A stretch of 64,000 bases of DNA from CAVQZC01 sp963718315 (GTDB lineage Bacteria > Actinomycetota > Thermoleophilia > Gaiellales > JAICJC01). Position 1 is the stretch's first letter. Each line of letters begins with the position of its first letter. Shown here piece after piece: positions 1-8,638 of this stretch. The DNA is taken from the NCBI GenBank assembly GCA_963718315.1, contig CAVQZC010000010.1, positions 377,588-441,587 on the forward strand, in the 5' to 3' direction. The notes beneath the pieces were generated by a model. The model did not search any database. It had not been told where the DNA came from and saw nothing but the letters and a program-made list of their open reading frames with translations. Both the position numbers and the translations under genes were made by a program.

Positions 1-821
1 CGCTCACAGAGTCACCCTCACCGCCCCGCTTCCCGGGCCTTGACGACCTCGTCTCTGACCTCGCGACAACGGGGCACGGGGTCGTGCTCGTGATGGGCAA
101 AGGCGGGGTTGGCAAGACCAGCGTCGCCGTCGCTGTTGCTCGAGGACTGGCACGACGCGGAGAGCAGGTTCATGTGTCCACGACCGACCCGGCCGGGGAT
201 CTGCAGGCCGTGATCGGAGCCGCCCGGCTACCAAACCTTTCCAGCAGCCGGATCGACCCGGCAGTCGAGATCGACCGCTATTGCCAAGAAAAGCTCGCCG
301 CCGCAGGCGATCTCACCGCCGACCAGCGGGCGCTATTGGAGGAAGACCTGCGCTCCCCATGCACCCAAGAGATCGCCGTCTTCCAAGCCTTCTCACGACT
401 CCTGCGGCAGGCCCGCGACCGTTTCGTCATCCTCGACACCGCGCCCACAGGCCACACACTGCTCCTGCTCGACACCACCGGCGCATACCACCAGGACACT
501 GTGCGCCTAGCGCACGACCGGGGAATACACGTCACCACCCCGCTCATGAAGCTACAAGATGCGGCCCTCGCGCGCGTGCTGATCGTGACGCTTCCCGAAA
601 CGACACCGGTTCACGAGGCGACCGAGCTTCAGGATGATCTTCGCCGCGCCGGCATCGACCCGTACGGCTGGGTGATCAACGCCAGCCTCACCGGCAGCGA
701 CACCCACGACCCAGTGCTCCTCCGCCGAGCCAGCCTCGAGCAACACCACATCACCCAGATCGCCAAACAACTCGCCACCCGCACCTGGCTCATCCCCTGG
801 AACAGCCACGCATCCCTCTAG
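1..821 (+). CDS. arsA: ArsA-type anion-pump ATPase, C-terminal half (5' end outside window)
   Basis: The reading frame is open from base 3, so the gene enters from outside the window; the internal GTG at 84 is not a convincing start. The visible part is one ArsA/GET3 ATPase module of about 270 residues. It has a deviant Walker A (GKGGVGKT) near residue 30 and the switch motif DTAPTGHT about 115 residues later. The residues before the P-loop resemble the linker of the second half of double-domain ArsA proteins, so I infer that an N-terminal half lies upstream. ArsA energises arsenite export with ArsB or, in single-domain relatives, handles membrane-protein cargo; the window shows no other ars gene, so the substrate is open. 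No frameshift is apparent. Confidence 0.85.
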   Translation, partial: LTESPSPPRFPGLDDLVSDLATTGHGVVLVMGKGGVGKTSVAVAVARGLARRGEQVHVSTTDPAGDLQAVIGAARLPNLSSSRIDPAVEIDRYCQEKLAAAGDLTADQRALLEEDLRSPCTQEIAVFQAFSRLLRQARDRFVILDTAPTGHTLLLLDTTGAYHQDTVRLAHDRGIHVTTPLMKLQDAALARVLIVTLPETTPVHEATELQDDLRRAGIDPYGWVINASLTGSDTHDPVLLRRASLEQHHITQIAKQLATRTWLIPWNSHASL

Positions 822-1156
822 CGGCACCTGATGACCCAGATCCGACAGGAGACTTGGGACGATCCCAAGAGCTCACCGGGCAGCGCCGCCGCCCGTCCCC
901 GATTGCGACGGTCTCGGGTCCACACCTTTGGACGCGACCGGCGGCTGTGGAGTGCCGCTCGCGGGACTCCACGCCAGTCACGAGCCCGGCTGGCGGCGCT
1001 CCGTCGCCAACGCGTAAGCAATCGCCTTACACGCATCCCAGAGGTGGGAACGCTTTCCGCGTAACCACGCCGTTCTCGAGATCACCCGAGCCTGATAGGG
1101 CGATCTGCGGCCGTGCTCGTGATGCCCGGGTGATGCCCGGCCCTCCTCCCTGAATG
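822..1156. other. intergenic, nothing recognised
   Basis: This lies between the end of arsA and the rnpB terminator. Short frames exist on both strands, but they are arginine/serine-rich, lack plausible ribosome sites and show no recognisable protein. I see no tRNA or repeat here. Confidence 0.5.
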
Positions 1157-1183
1157 GGAAAGCCCTGCAAAGCAGGGCTTTCC
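1157..1183 (-). terminator. intrinsic terminator after rnpB
   Basis: A perfect 12-bp inverted repeat (GGAAAGCCCTGC and its complement) with an AAA loop sits just beyond the 3' end of the RNase P RNA. The T-rich side is clearer on the plus strand, so it may work in both directions. Confidence 0.7.
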
Positions 1184-1187
1184 TTTA

Positions 1188-1534
1188 GCCGATCTATAAG
1201 CGGGATTCTGTTGTGACAGCCATCCATCTGGGCCGGCCGTTGCCGGCCGGCTCGTGCCGCCTACCTGGAGCTCAGCGGGCCGCGTCATCGCTCCAACTGG
1301 CGTTGCACCGGGTGGGGCTTGCCAAGCCACCCCCGTCTCCGGGGGTGCTGGTGGTCTCTTACACCACCGTTTCACCCTTACCGTCGGCGTTCACGTGCGA
1401 CGCCGAGTCGGCGGTCTCCTCTCTGTTGCGCTTTCCATCGGGTTTCCCCGTCCGGACGTTATCCGGCACCCTTGCCCTGTGGTGTCCCGACTTTCCTCGA
1501 CGCCCCGAGAGGCGCCGCGGCTGTCCGATCGGCA
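1188..1534 (-). ncRNA. rnpB: RNase P RNA, bacterial class A
   Basis: Catalytic RNA subunit of ribonuclease P, which removes 5' leaders from pre-tRNAs. Read on the minus strand, the region contains the universal 5' signature GAGGAAAGUC (around 1495), a GGAUAACGUCCGG stem, and the 3' signature ACAGAAUCCCGCUUAUAG ending near 1194. The outermost helix P1 is formed by GCCGAUC at the 5' end (1533-1527) and GAUCGGC at the 3' end (1194-1188), which fixes both boundaries to within a few bases. The length, about 347 nt, is normal for class A. It lies downstream of the lexA operon in the same direction and is followed by a strong hairpin terminator. Confidence 0.95.
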
Positions 1535-1562
1535 CTTCGAGTGTATCGCGCCCCCGGCTCGA

Positions 1563-1901
1563 TCACTGTTTGGGCTGGACGAGGATGGTGCCCCCTGGCA
1601 CCTCGTACAGCACCCCGCGCCTCCAGAAGCGCACCGTCAGTGTCAGGGGACCAGCTTCGGGCGCCAGGAACGAGGCGCGATAGATGGCGTGGCTGACTCG
1701 GCGCATCGGCCGCTCCTGGCTGCCGGCAAGCACGCTGGCAGACGTCACTCCGGTGGGCAGCCCACTGGCCGCCACCGTCATCACCGCATGCGCGATCGGC
1801 TTGCCCGGACTGGTTGCCACCAGGGGAGACGGCCCGGCCCAGGGATGCGGAGACGTCACCGACAGCGTCGCCGCCAGCAGCCAGACCAGCGCAGCGTTCA
1901 C
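1563..1901 (-). CDS. small secreted protein, last gene of lexA operon
   Basis: About 112 residues, function unknown. I choose the GTG at 1901 because it overlaps the TGA of the upstream binding-protein gene (GTGA), a common coupled arrangement; the longer frame from 1919 would add six residues. The N-terminus (LVWLLAATLSV, then a polar stretch) is a plausible signal peptide. The rest is beta-rich with no cysteine pair or known motif. It ends with a stretch reading VPGGTILVQPKQ about 30 bases before the rnpB 5' end. The coupling suggests a secreted or periplasm-equivalent partner for the lipoprotein upstream, but that is inference only. Confidence 0.6.
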   Translation of the reverse strand: MNAALVWLLAATLSVTSPHPWAGPSPLVATSPGKPIAHAVMTVAASGLPTGVTSASVLAGSQERPMRRVSHAIYRASFLAPEAGPLTLTVRFWRRGVLYEVPGGTILVQPKQ

Positions 1902-2986
1902 GGGCGCACCGAAACCCACAGCGCCTGGCGGTGAGCGATGTCGGAGGCGGCCAGCTTGGACTGGACCAGATTCGGGACGATGTCGGCCGGAGGGCAGATG
2001 GCCGGATTCTGCACGATCGCCTGGGGAAGCAGCGAGCGGGCCGCGAGCACCGGCGTCGGCCGCAGGGAGTACTGCACCTGGGCAGCCGCGGTCAGCGGGT
2101 CGATCACGTGGTTGAGCCAGGCGTGGGCGCTGACAGGATCCGGGGCGAGGATCGGGATGCAGAAGCTGCGCACAAACGCCTGGCTGCCCTCGGCCGGAAG
2201 AAAGAACCGGCTGCCCGGCCTGTGAGTCGTGTAACTGCTGCTGTAACCGATCTGGGCGATCCGCCTCCCCAACCGCGCGGGGGCACCGGGCGGAAGCACA
2301 ACCAGCGAACTCTGCAGAGACTGCAGCAGCGCCGTTGCGTCGGCGAGGTCGCCGTCAGAGGTGCTGTCCCAGCTGTGGCCCCTGGCCAGCAGTGCGGCGC
2401 CAATCATGATGTTGCCGTTGTCGAGGACGCCAACGCGGCCGGGAAAGCTCCTGGCCAGCTTGAAGAACCCCCGCCAACTGTCCTTCGGCGCGACCGGCAC
2501 GCCGCCGGTGATGGCAACGCCTACGAATGTGTAATCGAACGGCACGCCATGACTGTTGTGCGGGTCGCTGGGAGGGTTATCGAACGGCGCAGTCAGCGCG
2601 TTTCGGTTGGGCACCAGCTTCCCGTCCAGCGGCTCGACCTGCTTCGAGTTGACCAGGGCCGCCAGCGTCGGCGCACCGACCATGATCGCATCCATCTGGC
2701 CGATCACGCCGGCCCGCATCTCGAGCAGCAGGTCGACCTCCGGCGGCGCCACCAGTTGCTCCACGTGTACGCCGGTGGAGCGCTCGAACGAAGTCACCAC
2801 CACCGGGCTGACCAGCCCCGGCGGTGCGCTGAACCGCAGCTCAGGGTCAAGCTTCAGGTCGGGCGAGCCGACCACGCCGGGCGCAAGCGTCTCCACGCGC
2901 GGCGCACCGGTGCGGAGGCAGCCGCTCGCCATCAACAGCGACCCACCCGCGCCGGCGAGCAGGAAGTCTCTGCGCGTCACGGCCAC
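1898..2986 (-). CDS. TAT-exported lipoprotein, ABC-type extracellular solute-binding protein (PotD-like)
   Basis: About 362 residues. The frame is open much further upstream, but the real N-terminus is clear: GTG at 2986 (or 2980) gives a twin-arginine lipoprotein signal, TRRDFLLAGAGG followed by the lipobox MASGC (Cys near 23). The mature part has the layout of family 1/8 periplasmic binding proteins, including VVTSFERSTGVHVE early on and a late domain with a YSLRPTPV segment. The closest feel is polyamine/iron-type binding proteins. There is no permease or ATPase next to it. It sits 34 bases after the zinc-ribbon gene and is coupled to the small secreted protein downstream, so it is probably read from the lexA promoter. 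The ligand is unknown. Confidence 0.65.
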   Translation of the reverse strand: MAVTRRDFLLAGAGGSLLMASGCLRTGAPRVETLAPGVVGSPDLKLDPELRFSAPPGLVSPVVVTSFERSTGVHVEQLVAPPEVDLLLEMRAGVIGQMDAIMVGAPTLAALVNSKQVEPLDGKLVPNRNALTAPFDNPPSDPHNSHGVPFDYTFVGVAITGGVPVAPKDSWRGFFKLARSFPGRVGVLDNGNIMIGAALLARGHSWDSTSDGDLADATALLQSLQSSLVVLPPGAPARLGRRIAQIGYSSSYTTHRPGSRFFLPAEGSQAFVRSFCIPILAPDPVSAHAWLNHVIDPLTAAAQVQYSLRPTPVLAARSLLPQAIVQNPAICPPADIVPNLVQSKLAASDIAHRQALWVSVRP

Positions 2987-3020
2987 CGGGACATTGTGGC
3001 ACCCCTGGCCGCGTCTACCG

Positions 3021-3272
3021 TCAGGTGACGAGCCGCAGCTGACCCACCGGCTCCGCTGGCGGATCGACCAGCACCGACCCACACTCGCCGCAGGCGAGCT
3101 CGTCGGGCGCCAGCGCAACTCCAGCCGACGCATCGACCAGCCGCCGCATCACGCCGTCACAGACCGGGCACGTGGTCGACCGGCCACTCCGGCGGGCCTG
3201 GGCGAGCGCCGCCAGGATCACCGCGTCAAGCGTTCCGGCCAGCTCCTCGGTCACTGACAGCGCACTGCTCAT
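3021..3272 (-). CDS. small zinc-ribbon protein
   Basis: 83 residues. Two CxxC knuckles (CPVCDG near residue 36 and CGECGS near residue 62) make a treble-clef or ribbon that should bind one zinc. The ATG overlaps the lexA stop (ATGA at 3269-3272), so the two genes are translationally coupled and share the SOS promoter. Function unknown; a DNA- or RNA-binding accessory role would fit but is not shown. The spacing between the CxxC pairs, about 25 residues, is normal for such ribbons. Confidence 0.7.
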   Translation of the reverse strand: MSSALSVTEELAGTLDAVILAALAQARRSGRSTTCPVCDGVMRRLVDASAGVALAPDELACGECGSVLVDPPAEPVGQLRLVT

Positions 3273-3895
3273 AGGCGTCTCAGCACCGCCTTGACGGTGC
3301 CAAGGACGCGCACCTCGTCGGGATAGATCGGCTCCATCGTCGCATTCTCCGGCTGCAGCCGCACACGGCCGTTCTCGCGGAAGAACCGCTTCACGGTCGC
3401 CTCCTCGTCGCCGACCAGAGCCACCACGATCTCGCCGTCGCGGGCGTCCTCCTGCTTGCGAACGACCACCAGGTCGCCGGGCAGGATCCCCGCATCGATC
3501 ATGCTCTCGCCCTTGACGGTGAGAACGAAGTCGGCGTCCGCGCAGAGCTGGTCGGGTACCGCCACCATGTCCTCGATCCGGTCTTCGGCGACCACCGGCG
3601 CACCTGCAGCGACCTCGCCGAGCAGCGGCAGCACGTTGACGTTCCGCGGCGTGGCGTCGACCACGGCAGCGGTGCGGCTACGCCCACCCTCCATCACCTC
3701 GAGCGCGCGTGGCTTGGTCTTGTCACGCCGGATCAGGCCCGCGCCCTCCAGCCGCGCCAGGTGCGCGTGCACGGTCGAGGGCGACGTCAGACCGACCGCC
3801 TGGCCGATCTCGCGCACGGTCGGCGGGTAGCCGTACTGGTCGACGTGCTGGTTGACGAACTCGATGATCTCGCGCTGTCTCGGGGAAAGCTCCAC
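3269..3895 (-). CDS. lexA: LexA repressor, SOS regulator
   Basis: 208 residues, the usual LexA length. The start is the GTG at 3895, preceded by AAGGAG at good spacing; longer in-frame versions run through the operator and are not credible. The N-terminal winged helix (residues 1-65) opens with ELSPRQREIIEFV and has the recognition region around SPSTVHAHLARLE. The C-terminal S24 peptidase domain has the Ala97-Gly98 cleavage site (EVAAGAPV), catalytic Ser131 (KGESMIDAG) and Lys169 (ATVKRFF). It represses DNA-damage genes until RecA filaments trigger self-cleavage. The upstream operator indicates autoregulation. First gene of a four-gene minus-strand operon. Confidence 0.97.
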   Translation of the reverse strand: MELSPRQREIIEFVNQHVDQYGYPPTVREIGQAVGLTSPSTVHAHLARLEGAGLIRRDKTKPRALEVMEGGRSRTAAVVDATPRNVNVLPLLGEVAAGAPVVAEDRIEDMVAVPDQLCADADFVLTVKGESMIDAGILPGDLVVVRKQEDARDGEIVVALVGDEEATVKRFFRENGRVRLQPENATMEPIYPDEVRVLGTVKAVLRRL

Positions 3896-3912
3896 CGTCG
3901 CTCCTTGTTGGA

Positions 3913-3926
3913 CGAACGTGTGTTCG
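3913..3926 (-). promoter_or_regulatory. SOS box (LexA operator)
   Basis: CGAACGTGTGTTCG is a near-perfect palindrome matching the Gram-positive/actinobacterial SOS consensus CGAAC-N4-GTTCG. It lies 18 bases upstream of the lexA GTG, where LexA would block its own transcription. Confidence 0.92.
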
Positions 3927-4760
3927 GTGGAAGTGTGGCAGAAGGGTCGGACGGCGTCAAACCGGATTCGGGAAGGCTTATAGAGGGGTGCCGAAACCCC
4001 ACATCGGCCGGGGCGGCGCCGAACCACGCGGGAGCGACCAGAACCCGCACCGCCCTTCCCAGCCGCTGTAGGCTCGGCTGCTCGGCTGCTCGGCTGCTCG
4101 GCTGCTCGGTTGGCAGGTGCCGGCCGGTGGCGACGAGACCACGCGGTAGGGGAAGTCCCGCCGCCCTGTATCCCGTACGACAACGGCATTGGGTCTTGTT
4201 GGGGGGCCTCGCCCTGGCCGGGCCGATCGGCCTGTACGGGCAGGCCATCAACCCGCTGTGCCCCAACGGGCATTACGGATATCCCTTCTACCCGTCGTGT
4301 GACCACAGTTCGGGCGGCTGACATGCGGCGACCGATGCGGGTCGAGGGGTCAGCTCAGGCGGTCATCGCGGCGCCAGTGGCGCGCTGCGATCAGTATCGC
4401 CAGTCCGGCTAGCGCATAATCGTCCAGAGCAGGAAGTGTGGGCGCCTCACGGCCTGTAGGCGAGGTTGAATGGAGTGCCCTTGTCAGCGGTCAGCGTGAT
4501 CACCACGCTCTTGCTCGCAGGCCGCTCCGCGTCGCGGGTCGGATCAAGGTGTCAACCGAAGCGGGTCAACTCCAACTCACAAGCTGTGCGGCGGGTGCAA
4601 GGTGCAGATCCACGCCGGCAAGGGCACCAACACCTACAGTTTGGCCGATCCCGACCGCGACTCACCGCGGCTTGACCTGCACGACATTGCCCTTCCCCGG
4701 CGCAGTGGACCAGGTAGTAACGCCGTGCCGGGGTTCGAGACCGAAGGCGCGGCCGGGTGG
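3927..4760. other. intergenic, no firm gene
   Basis: This lies between the lexA operator and the terminator of the large secreted-protein gene. A plus-strand frame ending at 4321 could give a peptide of about 41 residues with a hydrophobic start and a tail rich in Tyr, Pro and Cys (HYGYPFYPSC), using TTG at 4196. It has no clear ribosome site, so I do not call it. The remainder, 4322-4760, holds nothing I recognise. Confidence 0.4.
4072..4111. repeat. 8-bp tandem repeat, five copies
   Basis: GCTCGGCT is repeated five times head to tail, the last copy ending GCTCGGTT. It lies in non-coding DNA upstream of lexA. This is a slippage-type microsatellite with no evident function. Confidence 0.8.
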
Positions 4761-4796
4761 CTGTCGGACGGCCGCCTTGGGACGACCGTCCGACAG
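4761..4796 (-). terminator. intrinsic terminator of the glycine-rich secreted protein gene
   Basis: Perfect 11-bp stem CTGTCGGACGG / CCGTCCGACAG with a 14-base loop, 17 bases after the stop codon of the gene ending at 4813. Confidence 0.7.
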
Positions 4797-4812
4797 TTGG
4801 GTCGTGGGGGTG

Positions 4813-7422
4813 TTATCGGGCGGTGATTGAGACCGCGTCTAGGGTCATGCCCCAGGCGGTGGCGGCGTCTGTGTCGGCGAAGGTCAGCGTGACCACGTCG
4901 CCTGCGGTGCCGGCGAAGGTCAGCTTGCCGTTCTTCCAGCCCATCGCTGAGGTCGAGGTGGTGGTCGTGTCGAACACCTTGCTGATCGAGACCGACGACA
5001 CCCAGGTGGGCGCGTTCGCGGTGATCTGCATGTGCTTCTTGGCCGGCAGCCCGCCTGGGTTTCCGGCGTACTTGAACTTCAGGTTATATGCCCCTGAGTA
5101 GGCCAGGGTGATCGTCTGGCTGATCGTGCCTGGCGCCAGACCGGCCAGGTCAAGCGACTGCAGTCCAGCGGCGCTCTGCCAGTAGCTGCTGGCCACAATG
5201 TCGATAGAACCTGCTGTCACGTTCCACGGGCCGACCTTGTGACCCGCATTGAAGGTGGCGTTGCCGCCGCCCTCGTTGGGCGATTCAAACCCGCCGTCCT
5301 TGACCAGGTTCTTCGTCTTGACGTCAAACGTCTGGGTGACAGGCGTGGCCGGGATGTAGTTCCCATTCCCAGCCTGACTCGCCGTCAGCGAACACACGCC
5401 CGCCCCGACCAGACTCACCGTGTTGCTGGAAACGGTACAGACGCCAGTCGTTGTCGACGCCACCGATACTGCCAGTCCCGACGTAGACGTGGGACTCACC
5501 GGGAACGGCGTGCCCGGCAGCGTCTGCGTCGCGATCGCGCCGAACGTGATCGTCTGGTCTGCCTTGTTGACCGCGACCGATTGGGACACCTGCGGCGCTG
5601 GGTTGTAGTTGCCGTTGCCGGCCTGGTTTGCGTTCAGCTGGCAGTTGCCGGTGCCGACGATCGTTACCGTCCACCCCGGAAGCGGCGACGCCGATGCCAC
5701 CGTGCAGACGCTTGGCGTCGCTGAAGTCACCGCGACGTCGAGACCAGACGAGGCTGTCGGGCCGATCCCAAACACGTCGCCATACGTGTGTATTGGGATC
5801 GAGGCGAAGCTGATCGTCTGGTGCGCCTTGACGATGTAGAAGAAGTTGGCCAACCCGTTGCTGCCGTTGTGGTTGGCATCGCCGGCGAAGCTGGCGGATG
5901 CCGTGTAGTCACCCACATTCGTCGGCGCCGTGGTCGAGTTATAGGTAGTGCCGTTTCGGCCGGTATAGGAGATCGTCGCCACCGCACCACCCTCACCGTC
6001 ACTACCTGCGCTCGCCCACGAGGCGGTGCAACCCTGGCTGCTGCCGTTATACGTGAACGGCGTTCCCGTGCAGGCGATCGTGGTCGTCGAACCCGCCTTG
6101 CTGACCGTCAACGTTCCGGTGCCAGCAGAGGAAGCGTAGGAGGTATCGCCCGCAAACGATACGTCAATGTCGTAGGTGCCAACCGTGGCACCGCTGATTG
6201 CGACGTCGCTAAGCGTCGCGATGCCGCTGCTGTTCGTCGTCGGACACGACGGCAGCGGAGACGTGCCGCAAACCGTGTGGCCGCCGATGGCGAAGCTGAT
6301 CTTCTTTCCCGCGACGGCAACACCCCGCGACGTCAGCGTCGCCGTGACGGAGTAGGGGCCGCCGTAGGGGCCGCTTCCGCTCGCGGAGAGACTCGTCGGC
6401 GGCGTGACCAAGTACGAGATGACCACCTCAGCCGGACTGCCCGTGAGACTCTGAGATCCACCCGCGGGAACCCGGTTGGAGCCGCCACCACCGCCGGCTG
6501 CGCCGCCGAGCGAACCCGAATCGCCGCCGCCACCACCCGCGTAGCCGCCACCACCGCCGCCACCACCGGCAACACCACCGAATGAGGTGGCCGCACCTCC
6601 ATCGCCGCCCGTCCCGCTGGCATTAACGCCGGCGGACCCGCCCTTGACGAAAATCGTGCCGTCGCCGGTGCCGTCCTGACCGGCGCCGCCGCCGTTGAAG
6701 CCGGGAGAATTCGATGCGGAGCCGCTTCCGCCCCCGCCCGCACCACCGGCGGCGACGATCAGGCGCGGATCGCTGCCAGTGCCAAACTCGTTCTTACAGG
6801 CCTGGACGCTGAGAGAGCACGTCTGAACATCCGACGCACCGCCGCCACCACCGCCGTACCCCCCACAGTCGAAGCTGCCATCCGTGGCGCCAGGACCACC
6901 CTTCCCGCCGCCGTTCCAGCCGCCAAGCGAACCGATGGTGCCCCGGCCATTTTGCGGTGTTGAGTAATAGGAGGCGGAACCGCCTACCTCGACAAACAGC
7001 GTCTGACCAGGCGAAGCAACAACGCCGCCGGTAACGTCGGCACCCTGGCCCCCGTTCCCGGGCGTCCCGCCGCCAGTGGGATTGCCTCCCACCGAAGCCC
7101 AGCAATCCGCACCGTTGCTCGAGAGCCCATTCCCGATCGAACCCGGATTGCCATTTTGGCCGGCCGCGCCGATCGCTTCGACCACGAGGTTCGTGCTGGC
7201 CACGAGATTCGATGGCACCTGAAGCTGCTGCTCAGCGCCGGTCGAGGTAAAGGTGACCGTGCACTGGTCGTAACTCCCGAACGGAGCGCAGGTCGGCGAG
7301 GGGTCGGCCGACGCCCGATGCGCCACCACACCCGCAGCGGGAGCGGCCACACCAGACCCTGCCAAGAACCCCAAGAGTGAGACGAACACTCCAACGACCA
7401 CGACGATTCGCAGCAACGGCAT
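4813..7422 (-). CDS. large secreted surface protein: glycine-rich domain, Ig-like repeats, choice-of-anchor C-type C-terminus
   Basis: 869 residues, uninterrupted. A signal peptide covers about residues 1-27 (LRIVVVVGVFVSLLGF...). Residues 40-340 form a glycine-rich fold with long GGGG runs, beginning CTVTFTSTGAEQQLQVP, as in bacterial Gly-rich adhesin-like domains. Residues 345-455 are an Ig-like domain (SVTATLTSRGVAVAGKKISF). Then come repeats of about 85-90 residues of the MBG type, with HQTISFASIP and DQTITFGAIA as repeat starts and QAGNGNYNPAP and QAGNGNYIPAT as internal echoes. The last 160 residues (LVKDGGFESPNEGG...GPWNVTAGSIDIV) match the DUF642/choice-of-anchor C type, probably carbohydrate-binding. 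No LPXTG motif or C-terminal helix is seen. Inferred role: cell-surface adhesion or matrix protein. Confidence 0.8.
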   Translation of the reverse strand: MPLLRIVVVVGVFVSLLGFLAGSGVAAPAAGVVAHRASADPSPTCAPFGSYDQCTVTFTSTGAEQQLQVPSNLVASTNLVVEAIGAAGQNGNPGSIGNGLSSNGADCWASVGGNPTGGGTPGNGGQGADVTGGVVASPGQTLFVEVGGSASYYSTPQNGRGTIGSLGGWNGGGKGGPGATDGSFDCGGYGGGGGGASDVQTCSLSVQACKNEFGTGSDPRLIVAAGGAGGGGSGSASNSPGFNGGGAGQDGTGDGTIFVKGGSAGVNASGTGGDGGAATSFGGVAGGGGGGGGYAGGGGGDSGSLGGAAGGGGGSNRVPAGGSQSLTGSPAEVVISYLVTPPTSLSASGSGPYGGPYSVTATLTSRGVAVAGKKISFAIGGHTVCGTSPLPSCPTTNSSGIATLSDVAISGATVGTYDIDVSFAGDTSYASSAGTGTLTVSKAGSTTTIACTGTPFTYNGSSQGCTASWASAGSDGEGGAVATISYTGRNGTTYNSTTAPTNVGDYTASASFAGDANHNGSNGLANFFYIVKAHQTISFASIPIHTYGDVFGIGPTASSGLDVAVTSATPSVCTVASASPLPGWTVTIVGTGNCQLNANQAGNGNYNPAPQVSQSVAVNKADQTITFGAIATQTLPGTPFPVSPTSTSGLAVSVASTTTGVCTVSSNTVSLVGAGVCSLTASQAGNGNYIPATPVTQTFDVKTKNLVKDGGFESPNEGGGNATFNAGHKVGPWNVTAGSIDIVASSYWQSAAGLQSLDLAGLAPGTISQTITLAYSGAYNLKFKYAGNPGGLPAKKHMQITANAPTWVSSVSISKVFDTTTTSTSAMGWKNGKLTFAGTAGDVVTLTFADTDAATAWGMTLDAVSITAR

Positions 7423-8108
7423 GACTCCGACCCCCTACATCGTGAGCGGACACCAACGGCGCTCGCCGGGACGCTGAGACTCTGGGCACACCGAGAGCAA
7501 AGCCACTATCTCACAACCACGGCGCTGCCGGGCAAGCGCGCAATTCGGAGCGAGGCTGCGACGTTCCCAAGGGCTGAGCAAGCCAACCGGATGCCGAGGT
7601 CATGCGCGTGTCTATCATCTCACTGATCCAGCACCTCGCCTGCCGCCGACTGTGGATCTCCGGGAGCGGGATAGGCGCGCTCCGCAGGGCACCGCACATT
7701 GTCGCGCTTGCCTTCGCCGCTGACGCTGGTCGCAATTGATGCCCCCGTCCAACTACGAAATGGATGTGCTCGTCAGCGTATCCCGCCGGCTGGTCTACCA
7801 GCCTCCCTCCCGGCGATGCTCGTCCCGCCGACCGGCCTAGCCGAGCCTGTCACACATAGTCCGACGGGATTCACGTCTATCTACCTTCCCCCCCGGACGC
7901 GGACGCTGAACAGCCATGCAAGCCGCCGAACAGTCGGGGCGTCTGCAGAACGGGCCGATCTAGTCCGCTGAAACCGGCCTCGCTATAGTGGAGTCGCAGA
8001 GGATGACGCGCTGATTGCGACCGCCTTCCTCGGTGTAGGTGATCTGTTCGTAGCGATGGGCAGTAGGCATACACCGAGCGGACACGACCTGGGGGACCGT
8101 TCCGGCGC
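7423..8108. other. intergenic, likely 5' region of the surface-protein gene; no gene called
   Basis: The first ~100 bases should hold the promoter and leader of the minus-strand gene starting at 7422; a CCGACCCCCTAC element at 7427-7438 recurs at 8659-8670, upstream of the next minus-strand gene. Short frames exist on both strands, but none has a convincing start or composition. A 21-nt exact repeat copy lies at 7899-7919. Confidence 0.4.
7899..7919 (+). repeat. 21-nt direct repeat, copy 1
   Basis: This is identical to 8800-8820. The shared core includes GGACGCTGAACAGCCATGC. Both copies are in the same orientation in non-coding DNA, one on each side of the small membrane-protein gene. Confidence 0.8.
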
Positions 8109-8597
8109 TCAGGGAACAGCCGCTACGAAGCTTCGCGTCACCGTCTGACCGGCACGGACATTGAACGTCCACCCGCCTAAGCCCGACGGCCGCACCCGGT
8201 AGAGGCCTCGCGGCAGCGCGAACTCGGCGCGGCCGGTCTTGCTCGTCCGAAGGTTCCACACTCTGCCGGTAGTCATGTTGGTCAGCTTGAACCGAGCCAG
8301 CCGCATCGGGCGTACGGTTGTCCCGGGAGCTACTCCACCGATTTCAGACAGGGTGATCCGAACACCGCCGGCCCCTTGGGGTACCCTCAACGCCGGCCAG
8401 CCCGGTTTGGTGTTCACACGGCTACCCCCACTAGCCCCCGCGGGTCCACTGGGCGCGAACGCCTGGCGGGCCACAAGAACACCCAGAGCGACCGCCAGAG
8501 CCCCGCCCGCGAGGAGTAGTCGTCGTCGCGACGCTCGTCTGCGGGCAAACACCGCTCGGCGACCACCAACACCGTCTATGAGCTGACCGTACTGCAA
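8109..8597 (-). CDS. membrane-anchored protein with Ig/CarboxypepD-like domain
   Basis: 162 residues starting at TTG (8597), chosen for the strong AAGGAGG about eight bases upstream. It has a basic N-terminus (ARRRASRRRLLL), one membrane segment at about residues 27-47, then an external domain. The segment RLARFKLTNMTTGRVWNLRTSKTG-type sequence followed by FALPRGLYRVRP resembles the carboxypeptidase-regulatory/SpaA-like beta-sandwich pattern, where ligand-exposed loops follow LPRGxYRV. Function unknown. A stable hairpin lies immediately upstream of the ribosome site. Confidence 0.6.
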   Translation of the reverse strand: MQYGQLIDGVGGRRAVFARRRASRRRLLLAGGALAVALGVLVARQAFAPSGPAGASGGSRVNTKPGWPALRVPQGAGGVRITLSEIGGVAPGTTVRPMRLARFKLTNMTTGRVWNLRTSKTGRAEFALPRGLYRVRPSGLGGWTFNVRAGQTVTRSFVAAVP

Positions 8598-8610
8598 GGC
8601 TTCCTCCTTC

Positions 8611-8638
8611 AGGTCAGAGGACGTTGCCCCTCTGACCT
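8611..8638 (-). promoter_or_regulatory. leader hairpin adjoining the ribosome site
   Basis: Perfect 10-bp stem AGGTCAGAGG / CCTCTGACCT with an 8-base loop, directly abutting the AAGGAGG of the gene starting at 8597. It could modulate translation, or terminate transcription arriving from upstream. It matches no riboswitch class I know. Confidence 0.45.

Noticed and set aside
831..1153. Overlapping plus-strand frames downstream of arsA
   Set aside because: Arginine-rich shadow composition and no ribosome site or family.
4187..4321. Small plus-strand hydrophobic peptide ending HSSGG
   Set aside because: Only a TTG start, no ribosome site and no recognisable relative.
3896..4324. Longer LexA start
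   Set aside because: It runs through the SOS box and adds residues foreign to the family; GTG 3895 has a good ribosome site.
7460..7560. Cyclic-di-GMP riboswitch suggested by GCAAAGCCAC
   Set aside because: The partner GGCAAACC motif and the expected stems are absent.
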